Below, one piece after another: positions 21,555 to 30,977 of a stretch of 64,000 nt of DNA. The first letter of the stretch is position 1. Each line of letters starts with the position of its first letter. Location of the stretch: positions 75,198,382-75,262,381 of the forward strand of contig CM070713.1 of the NCBI GenBank assembly GCA_036346275.1, written 5' to 3'. Below the pieces are notes generated by a model. The model was not told where the DNA came from. It saw nothing but the letters and a program-made list of their open reading frames with translations, and did not search any database. Position numbers and translations under genes: made by a program. This DNA comes from Otatea glauca (lineage: Eukaryota > Streptophyta > Magnoliopsida > Poales > Poaceae).

Positions 21555-23662
21555 GATGCAAATGATCATAGTGCGAAAGTCTTGGAAACAAGGGAGAGGA
21601 AGATTAATAAGGTTGACGAGGATTAAATGACCTTTAATAAATATATTTAACGTCCACTGTAACTGTCCAGAAAAACCATTATCCGCGGTAACTATTCTGG
21701 CCTGAACATGTCTAAAACACCTTGTCTATTTCTACGCGATCCCGACTGATGTGTTCCTTTTATTTAATTCGTAAGATCGGTAGTAATTCACCAACAAAAG
21801 TCAAAAGAGAGAATAATACCATTAAAATTGCATGAATGTCTTGCATTTCGAAAGAAGATGGCAAAAATTATAGACTTTATATTTTGCAACCGAGGGAGCA
21901 TCAGTTTGATGGTAGGTCAAATGGATCATAGAAATTGTCCCTGGAAGCTACTCATACAACTGCGAACAAAACAGCACAAAAAAAACTAATCTAAAAGAAT
22001 TAGACATGATTTTTTTCTCTAAGACATCACTAGGATAGGGTTTATGTGAAGTTGTTATTACAGCTACAACTTAAGCAGTTACAATAGAATCCTAGATGGA
22101 CGGTTTAGATCATGTACGCTACTACAGCATATTTTTTTACTGTATCAAACCAACACTATAACATGTGAATCTGAACCATTGGATCTAAAAATAGGTGACT
22201 CAGATCAGGTACACCTCATCTTTGTCCCTCCACCCAATATGGCTTTGAAGCTAACAACACTGTTAAGCATATACGAATGGGCATGTGACCTAGTAGTGGG
22301 AGCAACGTTGTTTATTCCCACATACCCTGGTTCGATTTGTAGAATTGATGCGGTGTACCATACTTGTTTAGAGTACAATCGTGTGTACGTTTATTGAAAA
22401 AGCGTATGGCTATGTTCTGTGACACCGTAAAACCTCTACAAAATTTTCTAACATGTGTAGTGGACATACGCAAGAGTGTATATGTAATATAGTAGGTGTG
22501 TGCGCACTTACTGTACTCTACAAATAAATAGAAAAAAAAGCACTGTTAAGCATATAATGCACAAATAGTGAAATAAGGCAGAAATTGCCATATTTTGCGG
22601 ATGGGAGAGTGATAGGAAAAGTCAACAGACCCGACTCGGTTGGCCTTAAATGGCTCCAGCTGTTCCCACCCAAGCCCAAGAGAGAAACAGGAGGACAGAG
22701 GGTGCGCCACGAAAGGAGGCCTCGAATCGAGAGGGAGGGCCCTTTTAAATACTCCGGCTCTTAATTCGCATCGGTTATTACTACTCCTACCACTCAGGCA
22801 CTCACTCCTCCGCGCGCGCGCTCTCTCTCTCTCTCACGATGGAAAGAGAAGAAAATAGCGTGGCACATATATAGGGGACACGCAACGCAAATCCAAGAAG
22901 TTAGGTCTGGGTCATATAGATTGCTCCCTGTTTTGTCTCCGTTCTCTCTGTGTGTCTGTGAGCGAGCCTGTGCTAGAGAAGAGAGGGAAGCAGAGAGAGG
23001 CAGGCAGACAACGAAAGAAGTGATCACTTTTCAAGGTTAACTTATCTTGTATTTGTCAAACTTAGGCTTTTTTTTCAATAAATTTACAAAACTAACACTT
23101 CTCCTGCCATAGAAATCATAACAAACATATGTTAGCGTGGTACATGATAGGCGAGCGCGGGAGCAGTTACTGTCGTAGGAGGTGGACCAGTGTGACGGTG
23201 GTCACTAGAGCCGCCTTCCGCAGAACAAGAGTGTGGGAGACACGTTCTGCGATAAAGAGAAAACTAGAATTACAATTTTAATTAGAAGAGGACTAGATTT
23301 TTTATTTTTTTTAAAAAAAAATAAGAGCGGCTAAAAAAGTGAGGAGAGCGAGGCCTGATTGATAGGAGGCTGAAAAGCTGAATGCAATACATGTTTTTTT
23401 TTTCGGGGGAAAAAGTGTTTTCTATAGCTCCCCTCCTGAGCTGTCAGCTGTGTAGCACTAGTAGTTTACTGCTTCGTTAGGACCAGATATTACTGCTCGT
23501 ACCACCCCTACTATTTTCTTGCGTAGGAGCGAGGCTATATAGCACTCAGTAGTAGCCCTCGTAGGTAGTACTACTACTCTACTAGTCCTCCCGGATTGCG
23601 CTCGAAGCAAACGACCGAGGGGAGGGCGAGGGCGAGGGCGACCGTGCCATGCGTGCGCCGGG
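21555..23662 (+). other. Upstream region of the ROC8-like gene
   Basis: No other gene is seen. A TTTTAAATACTCC TATA-like motif lies at about 22743-22755, followed by a CT-rich initiator/leader region with (CT)n at about 22820-22836. If transcription starts near 22775, the 5' leader would be about 900 bp unless spliced. AAG|GTTAAC near 23033 is a possible leader-intron donor. A nearer start in the 23400-23600 interval is equally possible. Confidence 0.4.
22743..22836 (+). promoter_or_regulatory. Candidate core promoter (TATA-like motif plus CT-rich tract)
   Basis: TTTTAAATA at about 22743 is followed 50-90 bp later by a pyrimidine tract ending CTCTCTCTCTCTCTCAC. This pattern is common at grass transcription starts. 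It is about 0.9 kb upstream of the start codon of the homeobox gene, and no other gene lies between. Confidence 0.35.
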
Positions 23663-23935
23663 ATGGACTTCGGCGACGACTTCGAGGGCTCCGACAGCCA
23701 GCGCCGGAAGAAGAGATACCACCGCCACACCCCAAGCCAGATTCAGCAGCTTGAGGCGTACGTGCGCCAACTCCTTGGTTGGCTTGGTCTTTTCATTGGT
23801 TTTGCTCCACCGGCGCCGTGCCCTCACGACTTCTTGGGTTCTTTGTTTGATGGGATGGCGACGTGGTGGCCGGTGTTGTGTGCAGGATGTTCAAGGAGTG
23901 CCCGCACCCGGACGAGAACCAGAGGATGCATCTGA
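23649..23935 (+). other. uORF overlapping the ROC8 start codon
   Basis: An ATG lies 14 nt upstream of the main start, in another frame. Followed through the exon 1-exon 2 junction, it gives 52 codons and stops at the TGA at 23933-23935, inside the homeodomain exon. Both ATGs have G at -3; the main ATG also has G at +4 while the upstream one has C. If transcripts include this ATG, scanning ribosomes would partly bypass the main start. Confidence 0.5.
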
Positions 23936-26778
23936 GCCGGGAGCTGGGTCTGGAGCCCAGGCAGATCAAGTTCTGGTTCCAGAACCGCCGGACGCAGATG
24001 AAGGTATCCCATTTCCGCGGTTTCGATCTCTCGCAGAGCTGCCATCTTTTTCACGTTTTTTTTTTCCTGTTGGTTCTTTATTCGTCATGTTGTTGAGACG
24101 GCCATTAATTCGGTGCTGCTTTCTTTGGCTTGGCGGCGCGCACGGCGGGGGCTTTCAGGCGCAGCACGAGCGGTCGGACAACTGCTTCCTGCGCGCGGAG
24201 AACGACAAGATCCGGTGCGAGAACATCGCCATGTGCGATGCCCTCAGAAACGTCGTCTGCCCCACCTGCGGCGGCCCACCCGTCGCCGACGACTACTACG
24301 ACGAACAGAAACTCAGCATGGAGAACGCCCGCCTCAAAGACGAGGCAAGCTAAGCTACTTCCCACATTTCGCTATGCCCGTCTTCCCTCCCCCACTGGAA
24401 CCTTGTTTACACACGGCGTGGTTGGTGCGTTTCGAGTGCAGCTTGACCGCGTGTCGAGCCTGACGTCCAAGTACCTGGGGCGGCCCTTCGCGCAGCTGCC
24501 GCCGCTGCAGCCATGGTCGATGTCGTCGCTGGACCTGTCCGTTGGCGGGCTCGGGAGCCAGGCGTTTGGCCCGTCGCTGGACCTGGACCTCCTCAGCGGG
24601 AGCTCGTCGGGGCTGGCGTTCCAGCACCCGACGCCCGTGTCGGAGTTGGAGCGGTCCATGATGGCCGAGATGGCGACGCGTGCCATCGACGAGCTCATCC
24701 GGCTGGCGCAGGCCGGCGAGCACCTCTGGGTCAAGACGGGAGGCCCCGACGGCGGCCGCGAGGTGCTCAACGTCGACACGTACGACAGCATCTTCGCCAA
24801 GCCTGGGAGCTCGTTCCGCGGCTCGGACGTACACGTCGAGGGCTCCCGCGACTCGGGCCACGTGTTCATGAGCGCCATCGGGCTCGTCGACATGTTCATG
24901 GACTCGGTGAGTAAATTTTCAAATCGTTTCGTTGTATCTTTAGCTAGCCTACCTTTTTGTTTGCGTGACGTGCACGGGCCATTGTTTTTGCAGAGCAAGT
25001 GGATGGAGTTCTTCCCTACCATCGTGTCCAAGGCGCGGACAATAGATGTTCTTGTGAACAGCATGGCTGGGCGGAGCGAGTCATTGATTCTGGTAAGACT
25101 TACACGTACCCCTTGAGTGCATTGCACGCGTAGATTGCTTGCTTCACGCATGTAATTAAGGCACGTATTAACGAGCTAGCATTGTATTTTGTATGGGTGT
25201 CGTGTCGTAGATGTACGAGGAGCTGCACGTGATGTCGCCGGTCGTGCCAACGCGCGAGTTCTGCTTCCTCCGCTACTGCCGGCAGATCGAGCAGGGCCTG
25301 TGGGCAATCGCGGACATCTCGGTGGACCTGCATCGCGACGCCCGTTTCAGCGCGCCATGGCGCTCGTGCCGTCTCCCCTCGGGCTGCCTCATCGCTGATA
25401 TGTCAAATGGCTACTCCAAGGTAGGTAAACGATACACGCGCACTGGTGCCACTCGCGTCCCTATTGTTTCCATGTGCATTGCCACTGCAGTATGGGTGTC
25501 ATGATGTGTGCGCCGTTTGGTGAGCGGAATTCAGGTGACCTGGGTCGAACACATGGAGATGGAGGACAAGATCGCCATCCATCTGCTCTACCGCGACCTC
25601 ATCCTGAGCGGCGCGGCGTTCGGGGCGCACCGGTGGCTCGCCGCGCTGCAGAGATCGTGCGAACGGTACGCGTGCCTCGTGACGGCGGGAATGCCGCACC
25701 GGGACATTGCAGGAGGTATGCACTGCGCTGCACTCGATCTTACTGATGGACAGAATGGAAATGGAACGGCACGTCGCATGCATTTGTGATTTGGGCTAAA
25801 GAATCCGCTGCTCGTTGGGTCGCAGTGACGCCGGAGGGGAAGAGGAGCATGATGAAGCTGTCGCAGCGGATGCTGAGCAGCTTCTGCGTGAGCCTGAGCG
25901 CGTCCCAGCTCCAACGGTGGACGACGCTTTCGGGGGAGAACGACGTGGGCGTCCGCATCATGGTGCACCGCAGCACGGACCCGGGGCAGCCCAACGGCGT
26001 GGTGCTCAGCGCCGCCACCTCCGTCTGGCTGCCCGTCCCGTGTGACCGGGTGTTCGCATTCGTCCGCGACGAGAACACGCGCGCTCAGGTACGGTCCGCG
26101 CCACGCCGTCCAGAATTCTGATTCCTTTACCTCTTCGTTGCGTTGTCACGTGTCACAAAACGCAATTGCCGTGTCTCGTGCTAATTCCTGCAGTGGGACG
26201 TGCTGTCGCACGGCAATCCGGTGCAAGAGGTGTCGCGCATCCCCAACGGCTCGCACCCAGGGAATTGCATCTCCTTGCTAAGAGTAAGTATATATATCTC
26301 GCTTCGCCGTTGGCGTACGTGTCCAAGTCCAAGGATGATCATATGTTACTAGCTAGCAACACGCTGTGTTGCGTGTTCACGTGTTTGATGAAATGCGTGT
26401 CTATATATATGTGTGTAGGGCCTGAACGCGAGCCAGAACAGCATGCTGATCCTGCAGGAGAGCTGCACCAACGCGTCGTGGTCGCTGGTGGTATACGCGC
26501 CGATCGACCTCCCGGCGGCGAACGTGGTGATGAGCGGCGAGGACCCGTCGACCATCCCGCTCCTGCCGTCAGGGTTCACGATCCTGCCCGACGGGCGGCC
26601 CGGCGCATCGACGAGCGCAAAACCGCTGGCGGGGTCGCTGTTGACGGTGGCGTTCCAGATCCTTGTGAGCAGCCTGCCGTCGTCGAAGCTGAACGCCGAG
26701 TCGGTGGCGACGGTCAACAGCCTCATCAGCACCACTGTGGAGCAAATTAAGGAGGCCTTGAACTGCGCCAGCCATTGA
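23663..26778 (+). CDS. ROC8: HD-ZIP class IV homeobox-START transcription factor (ROC8/HDG11-like)
   Basis: This is a nuclear transcription factor of the family that binds L1-box promoters and controls epidermal and trichome development. My splice model has exons 23663-23757, 23886-24003, 24159-24344, 24442-24906, 24994-25092, 25211-25420, 25535-25715, 25826-26088, 26194-26283 and 26419-26778. These total 2,067 nt and 688 residues, and all junctions are in frame. The homeodomain is at about residues 16-72 (KKRYHRHTPSQIQQLEA, then helix 3 IKFWFQNRRTQMK). The zipper-loop-zipper is at about 73-145 with CPTCGG. The START domain is at about 200-440 (DELIRLAQAGEHLW, NVDTYDSIF, EGSRDSG, YCRQIEQGLWAIADIS). 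The C-terminal conserved region runs to the end (GLNASQNSMLILQESC, VAFQILVSSLPSSKLNAES). The short acidic N-terminus MDFGDDFEGSDSQRRKKR and the length fit ROC8-type proteins (about 700 residues). The TGA is at 26776. Introns are 87-155 nt and GT-AG, except intron 3 (GC-AG). The orthology call is from recognition, not a search. Confidence 0.93.
24345..24441 (+). other. GC-AG intron 3 of the ROC8-like gene
   Basis: Exon 3 ends ...AAAGACGAG and the intron begins GCAAGC. The acceptor is GAGTGCAG before CTTGACCGC. Joining here gives ARLKDELDRVSSLTSK, which fits the zipper region of this family. No GT donor near 24345 keeps the frame, and reading through meets a TAA within four codons. GC-AG introns are a known minor class with the donor AG|GCAAGT, which this nearly matches. 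Confidence 0.75.
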
Positions 26779-27309
26779 TGGCCTGTGCCTGCCTGCGTAG
26801 CTCGCCCCGTCCCCGGCCCGCCTGCGCTTGCCTGCAGCGGGGTGCGCGAGTGGAGTGAATTCTCTTCAAGGCGGTGTTCGCGACTGGAGTTTTTGGTTGG
26901 TTGGGGTTTTGAATGCTCCCGCTCGAGGGGTGCTGCGTGTGCCTTTGGCGTCGCTCCCTTGGGGTTCACCTGCTGCTGCTGCCGCTGTTACTGCACCGTC
27001 CGGCAGATCGATGCTCATGCAGCTAGCCTTGCTTGCTAGGCATGCTATGCGCGTCTGACTTTGCATGAAACGAAGGAGTCAAGAACGCACCATGCTTGTC
27101 TCGTTCATCTTGCTGCGGTCACACTTTTGGACGTTGTTCTTTCCTTCGTTTGTTCCCTCTCTCCATGGTAGTTCCTGTCTGTCCGTTTGCACCCCCGTCT
27201 TGCTTTTTTGTTGTTGTTGCAGCAGAGGATGAATGGTTCGGGTATTGACTTCTTTCCATTAATGTTAAAACAATAATGAACATTCATTATTTTCAAGATA
27301 AAGAGAGAG
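26779..27309 (+). other. 3' flank of the ROC8-like gene, probable 3' UTR
   Basis: GC-rich sequence follows the TGA and grades into AT-rich sequence. Candidate polyadenylation-like AATAAT occurs near 27273. Short frames in the region are chance. The transcript end cannot be fixed from sequence. Confidence 0.4.
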
Positions 27310-27433
27310 GTTGGAATAGTCCCAAGTTAAAAGTGTTCTACATGGTTGTTGAATACTAAGGGACCTAAGTTAAAAGTGTGAAGGTTCCTCACCTCGCAAG
27401 CTAGTTTTTGGGAATAAGAAGGTCCTTACGAAC

Positions 27434-27448
27434 AAGTGGTATTAGAGT
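27434..27448 (+). other. Primer-binding-site-like sequence of the TRIM
   Basis: The sequence AGTGGTATTAGAGTC directly follows the left LTR-like segment. It differs from TGGTATCAGAGCC at two positions, both C to T. Confidence 0.5.
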
Positions 27449-27465
27449 CCACTTAAGTCGTATTA

Positions 27466-27729
27466 GGGTATGTACAATAAGGCCACGTCAGCTGGCTCTT
27501 AACTTGTACACATCAGTTTTGATCTATGTGGAGGAATGAGAAAAGAGAAGAGAGCTGGCTCTTATTTAGTAGTCAGCTTTGTACGAGAGTATAGGTAGAT
27601 TATTTATGTACAAGAGAAAAAAGATAGTTATTGCACAATATCTAGAGACAACCTTTAAAGACAGTTATTGTATAAACTGGCTTTTAGCTTACTATTAGCC
27701 AGTAGTTGGCTTTACTATTGTACTTGCTC
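27466..27729. mobile_element. Harbinger-type MITE nested in the TRIM
   Basis: It begins GGGTATGTACAATAAGGCC and ends GGCTTTACTATTGTACTTGCTC, which are imperfect inverted ends of the GAGCAAGTACAATAG kind common in grass MITEs. TTA precedes it (27463-27465) and TTG follows, a near match to the 3-bp target. The interior repeats AGCTGGCTCTTA-like phrases. It is non-coding. Confidence 0.6.
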
Positions 27730-27971
27730 TTGGAGTCTATTCTAACATTTTTGGTCCAATAAACACGAAAGCTCTATGGATCGTGACCCTATGGGACTGT
27801 CGGCGTACGAAGCAGGAGGCCATGAATGGTTGAGACTTGAGAGATACCAATGTGTAGAGGAGGAGATTGTTCGAATAGTCCCACGCTGATTGTGGAAGGA
27901 AAGAGATCTAACTTGAAAATAGAGGATCTTACCTCACAAGGTAGCTTTTTGGATAAAAAAAAGCCTTAAAT

Positions 27972-28074
27972 TGTTGAAATAGTTTTACTTTAATTGTGGA
28001 AGGACAAGAGATATAGGAGTTTTTATTTGTCTCACAGTCAGGCTAACTTTTGAGGATAAAAAGTCCTTTACATC
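27972..28074 (+). repeat. Extra LTR-like copy after the TRIM
   Basis: TGTTGAAATAGTTTTACTTTAATTGTGGAAGGACAAGAG... is a third, more diverged version of the TRIM LTR, in the same orientation and directly after the second. This suggests a tandem TRIM arrangement or an LTR duplication. Confidence 0.5.
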
Positions 28075-28360
28075 TAATTCAGAAAAGGAGATGTGTTTTC
28101 ATGCTTCTTTTTTTTATATTTGTATAAATGTTAAAGTATGAATAAATGGTAGATGGTAATTATTTATCCCTTTATTTGCTTTAAGATTTATGAAACTTGA
28201 AAGAGAAAGATTTGAAACGGGATCGACGCCACTGGAGCATGCATTCACTTTCTCTCTCTCCTTTTTATGTTCACTTGTTTGGGTAGGGTAATGTCCTAAT
28301 CTCCCATCATAGCTGATATGCCATGCTTATCCATTGTGAATTAACATATGACGTGTAGTA

Positions 28361-28758
28361 CTTGTCTCCGGTCACAAATAGTTTTTATTTTGGATATAGG
28401 TGAAGACAAACTTTCAAAATTTTGATTGTCAATATCTTTTTAAATATGTAAATTGTATGTATGAAAATCATGTGTGTAGATTTGTCTCGAAAAGTATTTT
28501 AATAATTCACAAATAGTTGTTGTTTTGGATATATAGATGCATTCAATCTTTCGAAACTTTGATTACCAATATCTTTTAAATATTTAAATTGGATACATGA
28601 AAATCATATGTGTAGATTTGTCTCGAAAAGTACTTTCATAATATTATAATTTTATTGGGTTTTATAAATATATTATGATAGAAATTAGTGGTCAAAATTA
28701 TTTTTTAAAGATCATGTCAATGTCTAAAATAACAACTATTTGTGGCCGAAGTGAATAG
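28361..28758. mobile_element. Stowaway-like MITE, CACAAATAGTT family, member 1
   Basis: TA (28359-28360) precedes CTTGTCTCCGGTCACAAATAGTT, and AACTATTTGTGGCCGAAGTG..TAG is followed by TA (28759-28760). Family members share GTAGATTTGTCTCGAAAAGTACTTTCATAATATTATAATTTTATT-like interiors. The left ~135 bp occurs twice (about 28371-28506 and 28508-28640), so this copy is longer than the others. It is non-coding. Confidence 0.7.
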
Positions 28759-28869
28759 TATTTTTTGTCAGATGCAAAATGAGATGTAGGGACGTACATT
28801 TGTGGCGTTCAATCTTCAAAGAGCCGGCAGAGTGCAGGCTGTAAGTAGGGGCCATTGCAATATTGCATA

Positions 28870-28951
28870 CTCTCTTTGGACACAAATAGTTGACATTTTG
28901 GACATTGATTTGATCTACAAAACACAGCTTTGACTACTATTTTCTATTATA
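28870..28951. mobile_element. CACAAATAGTT MITE family, truncated member 2
   Basis: TACTCTCTTTGGACACAAATAGTTGACATTTTGG is the left end of the family. The sequence breaks off at about 28951, where another repeat starting ACTAGTTATGTGCCCGTG begins. Confidence 0.5.
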
Positions 28952-29192
28952 ACTAGTTATGTGCCCGTGCATTGCAACGAAAACTCAATTTGCGACGAAA
29001 AATTTATTTGCAAAAAACACTAACTTTAGTTATGTTTCAATAGTAGGAAAAGTTTATTCCTCCGAAGAGATTTGACTGTCAGGTTAAATCCTCTTCCATC
29101 TCAACCGTTCATGTTAGATCCAACGAATCAAGTACTCTAAAGAAGAACGGACGATCGCCACCAACTCTTAATTAGAATTAGTAGAGAGATAT
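28952..29192. repeat. ACTAGTTATGTGCCCGTGC repeat, copy 1
   Basis: It starts ACTAGTTATGTGCCCGTGCA and ends in AATTAGAATTAGTAGAGAGATA. The last ~100 bp (from AACCGTTCATGTTAGATCC) recur at 29700-29792 in the same orientation. It is probably a non-autonomous DNA element or SINE-like repeat. The class is not recognised. Confidence 0.45.
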
Positions 29193-29692
29193 CAATCCTT
29201 ACCATTGAAGGATGAGAAAGTTATTGTCTTCCTATTGCAGGAAATCTTCTTGCTTCTTGCACGCAGCCTTTCTCTTCTCTTCTCTTCCTGCGTGTGTCTC
29301 CAGTCTCCACTACCGACCGGCCTGTCCTCCTGGAGATGAGAGTGGATGCCCTCTAATAGGGAGTAGATGAAAGCAGAAGGCAGCGTACGCAGGCGGATGG
29401 AAGCCAGGTCTCCCAGACAACTTCGTGATTGGCACGTGATTTGGTTGCGTGATTCTTTCCTTTTAATCTATGCATTTCCAGATATGATGAGATAGAATTC
29501 TCGTATTATGAGATATGGTTAGTATATCCTTCTATCCATGCAGGACATGATGAGAAAATCTTTCCATTTATAAGATATATGAATAACATCCTTCTATAGT
29601 AAGAACATGTGAATAGGGATATGCTAAAATAATATTTCTATTCAAAAAAGATATGATAAAATTCTTCCATCTAAGATATGATTAAATCATCT
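29193..29692. other. Gene-free stretch
   Basis: Contains a degenerate run of GATATGAT(G/A)AGATA..TTC-type phrases (29480-29690) that may belong to the element between the two CGTTCATGT repeats. There is no coding signal. Confidence 0.4.
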
Positions 29693-29792
29693 TCTAACTC
29701 AGCCGTTCATGTCAGATCCAACGAATTAGATACTCTAGGGAGAACGGATCACTGCCACCGACTCCTAATTAGAAATGGTAGAGATATATGTA
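29693..29792. repeat. CGTTCATGTCAGATCCAACG repeat, copy 2
   Basis: CAGCCGTTCATGTCAGATCC ... CGACTCCTAATTAGAAATGGTAGAGATA repeats 29092-29192 with about 85% identity by eye, same orientation. The two could be the ends of one composite element of about 0.8 kb. Confidence 0.5.
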
Positions 29793-29802
29793 TAAAACCT
29801 AA

Positions 29803-29958
29803 AAAAGTTATAATATCATGAAAGTACTTTTTATGAGACAAATCTACATATGATTTTCATGCATCTAATTTAAATATTTAAAAATATATTGATAATTAAA
29901 GTTTCAAAGTTTGACTACACCTATGTTTAAAACGATAACTATTTATCACTGAAGGGAG
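29803..29958. mobile_element. CACAAATAGTT MITE family, half-copy in reverse orientation
   Basis: The right boundary GATAACTATTTATCACTGAAGGGAG is followed by TA (29959-29960). Reading leftwards it matches the family from its end through the GTAGATTTGTCTC phrase, then breaks off near 29803. Only one terminus is present. Confidence 0.6.
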
Positions 29959-30668
29959 TATTAGCGTGGCATTGCATTGCTTTGCCGTATTAATATGGGT
30001 AGTTGAGTTGCCCCCCTAGGAGAGCCAGCGCTTTGAGTTGTAAGCATGCACGATGCACCCCGCACATATACTTCTTGCCATTGATGCATGGTCGCTGCAT
30101 TGGTGACAAGATGTTTCCTGCAAGAACGTTTTGATGAACGCCAGGCCGACCGCCCCCGTGGGGCCCACCCCCGAGTGCGGTTACCATATACCGATATACG
30201 TATGTATGACCTAAAATATTTTTTTTCTACTGGAGATTGTAGAAAGTAAAGTTCCTGCCTTGCGGACACAATCCTTCTCTACTTTTCTATACTTTTCACT
30301 TTGGCCTTTTTTTTTTTGTTGTATATTCTTTCAGTACCTCTTAAGGAATCACAAATGATGTTAAAAGTGCATAGATTGATAAAAGAGAGCATATTACTAG
30401 GTAAACTTAGTGTTGATCTAGTTATCTCCGGATATGCAGCCTACATAAATTGGTTGTTTATTCACTATGATTACCATTTTCTACAGAGTAGTTAGAGAAA
30501 TTCAAGACCATATGGATGATTTACAGGTACCATGTTCCTCTAACGGCAGTATCTCACTTGACATGTATGTGATGAAGGGATGGTTTTGCTATTCTGTGAG
30601 TAAATGACCCCTACAATGCACATGTATCGATGGTTTTGCTATTCTTATTTCCGACCCGCACCCCTTAC

Positions 30669-30969
30669 CAGGGTTCGTAAAATCGATGAAAATCGCTCGA
30701 TTTTTGCGATTTTTAGCTGTATCGGCGCAGTTCAACTTCTAAAACCGCTCGGTAAACCGGTCTAATTAAAAAAAAACGTAAAAAATTGTCTGACGTAAAC
30801 TGGCTGAAAATCGGTGAAAATCGCTCAAAAAAATCGACCGCAAAAAAAAAATCAACTAGTCCGTCGATTTTTGAAAAAAAATAAAAAAATTTATTTTGAA
30901 ACTCTACGATTTTCGGCTCGATATTTTGATTTTTTTACGATTTTTTCCATACCGATTTTGTTAACCCTG
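30669..30969. mobile_element. hAT-type MITE
   Basis: It begins CAGGGTTCGTAAAATCG and ends CGATTTTGTTAACCCTG, imperfect inverted repeats with the CAGGG terminus typical of hAT elements. It is flanked by an 8-bp target duplication with one mismatch: CCCCTTAC at 30661-30668 and CCCCATAC at 30970-30977. It is 301 bp, built of repeated GAAAATCGCTCGATTTTT phrases, with no coding capacity. Confidence 0.82.
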
Positions 30970-30977
30970 CCCCATAC

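Larger units (their letters stand above)
27310..27973 (+). mobile_element. Candidate TRIM (miniature LTR retrotransposon)
   Basis: The left LTR-like segment is about 27310-27434 (TTGGAATAGTCCCAAG ... CTTACGAACA). It is followed at once by GTGGTATTAGAGTCC, a decayed version of the methionine-tRNA primer site TGGTATCAGAGCC. A purine run AGAGGAGGAGA (about 27857-27866) precedes the right LTR-like segment at about 27868-27973 (TGTTCGAATAGTCCCACG ... CTCACAAGGTAGC). The internal part has no coding capacity, as in TRIM/SMART-like elements. A Harbinger-type MITE (27466-27729) is inserted in it. Confidence 0.6.

Noticed and set aside
23649..24353. 234-codon unspliced frame across the ROC8 exons
   Set aside because: It runs through two introns and is out of frame with the homeodomain. 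Only its spliced 52-codon part is meaningful as a uORF.
24355..25151. Minus-strand frames of 168 and 259 codons opposite ROC8 exon 4
   Set aside because: They mirror the GC-rich coding strand and contain no domain.
27434..27448. tRNA gene suggested by GTGGTATTAGAGTCC
   Set aside because: No cloverleaf or A/B boxes around it. Its position after an LTR-like segment fits a primer binding site.
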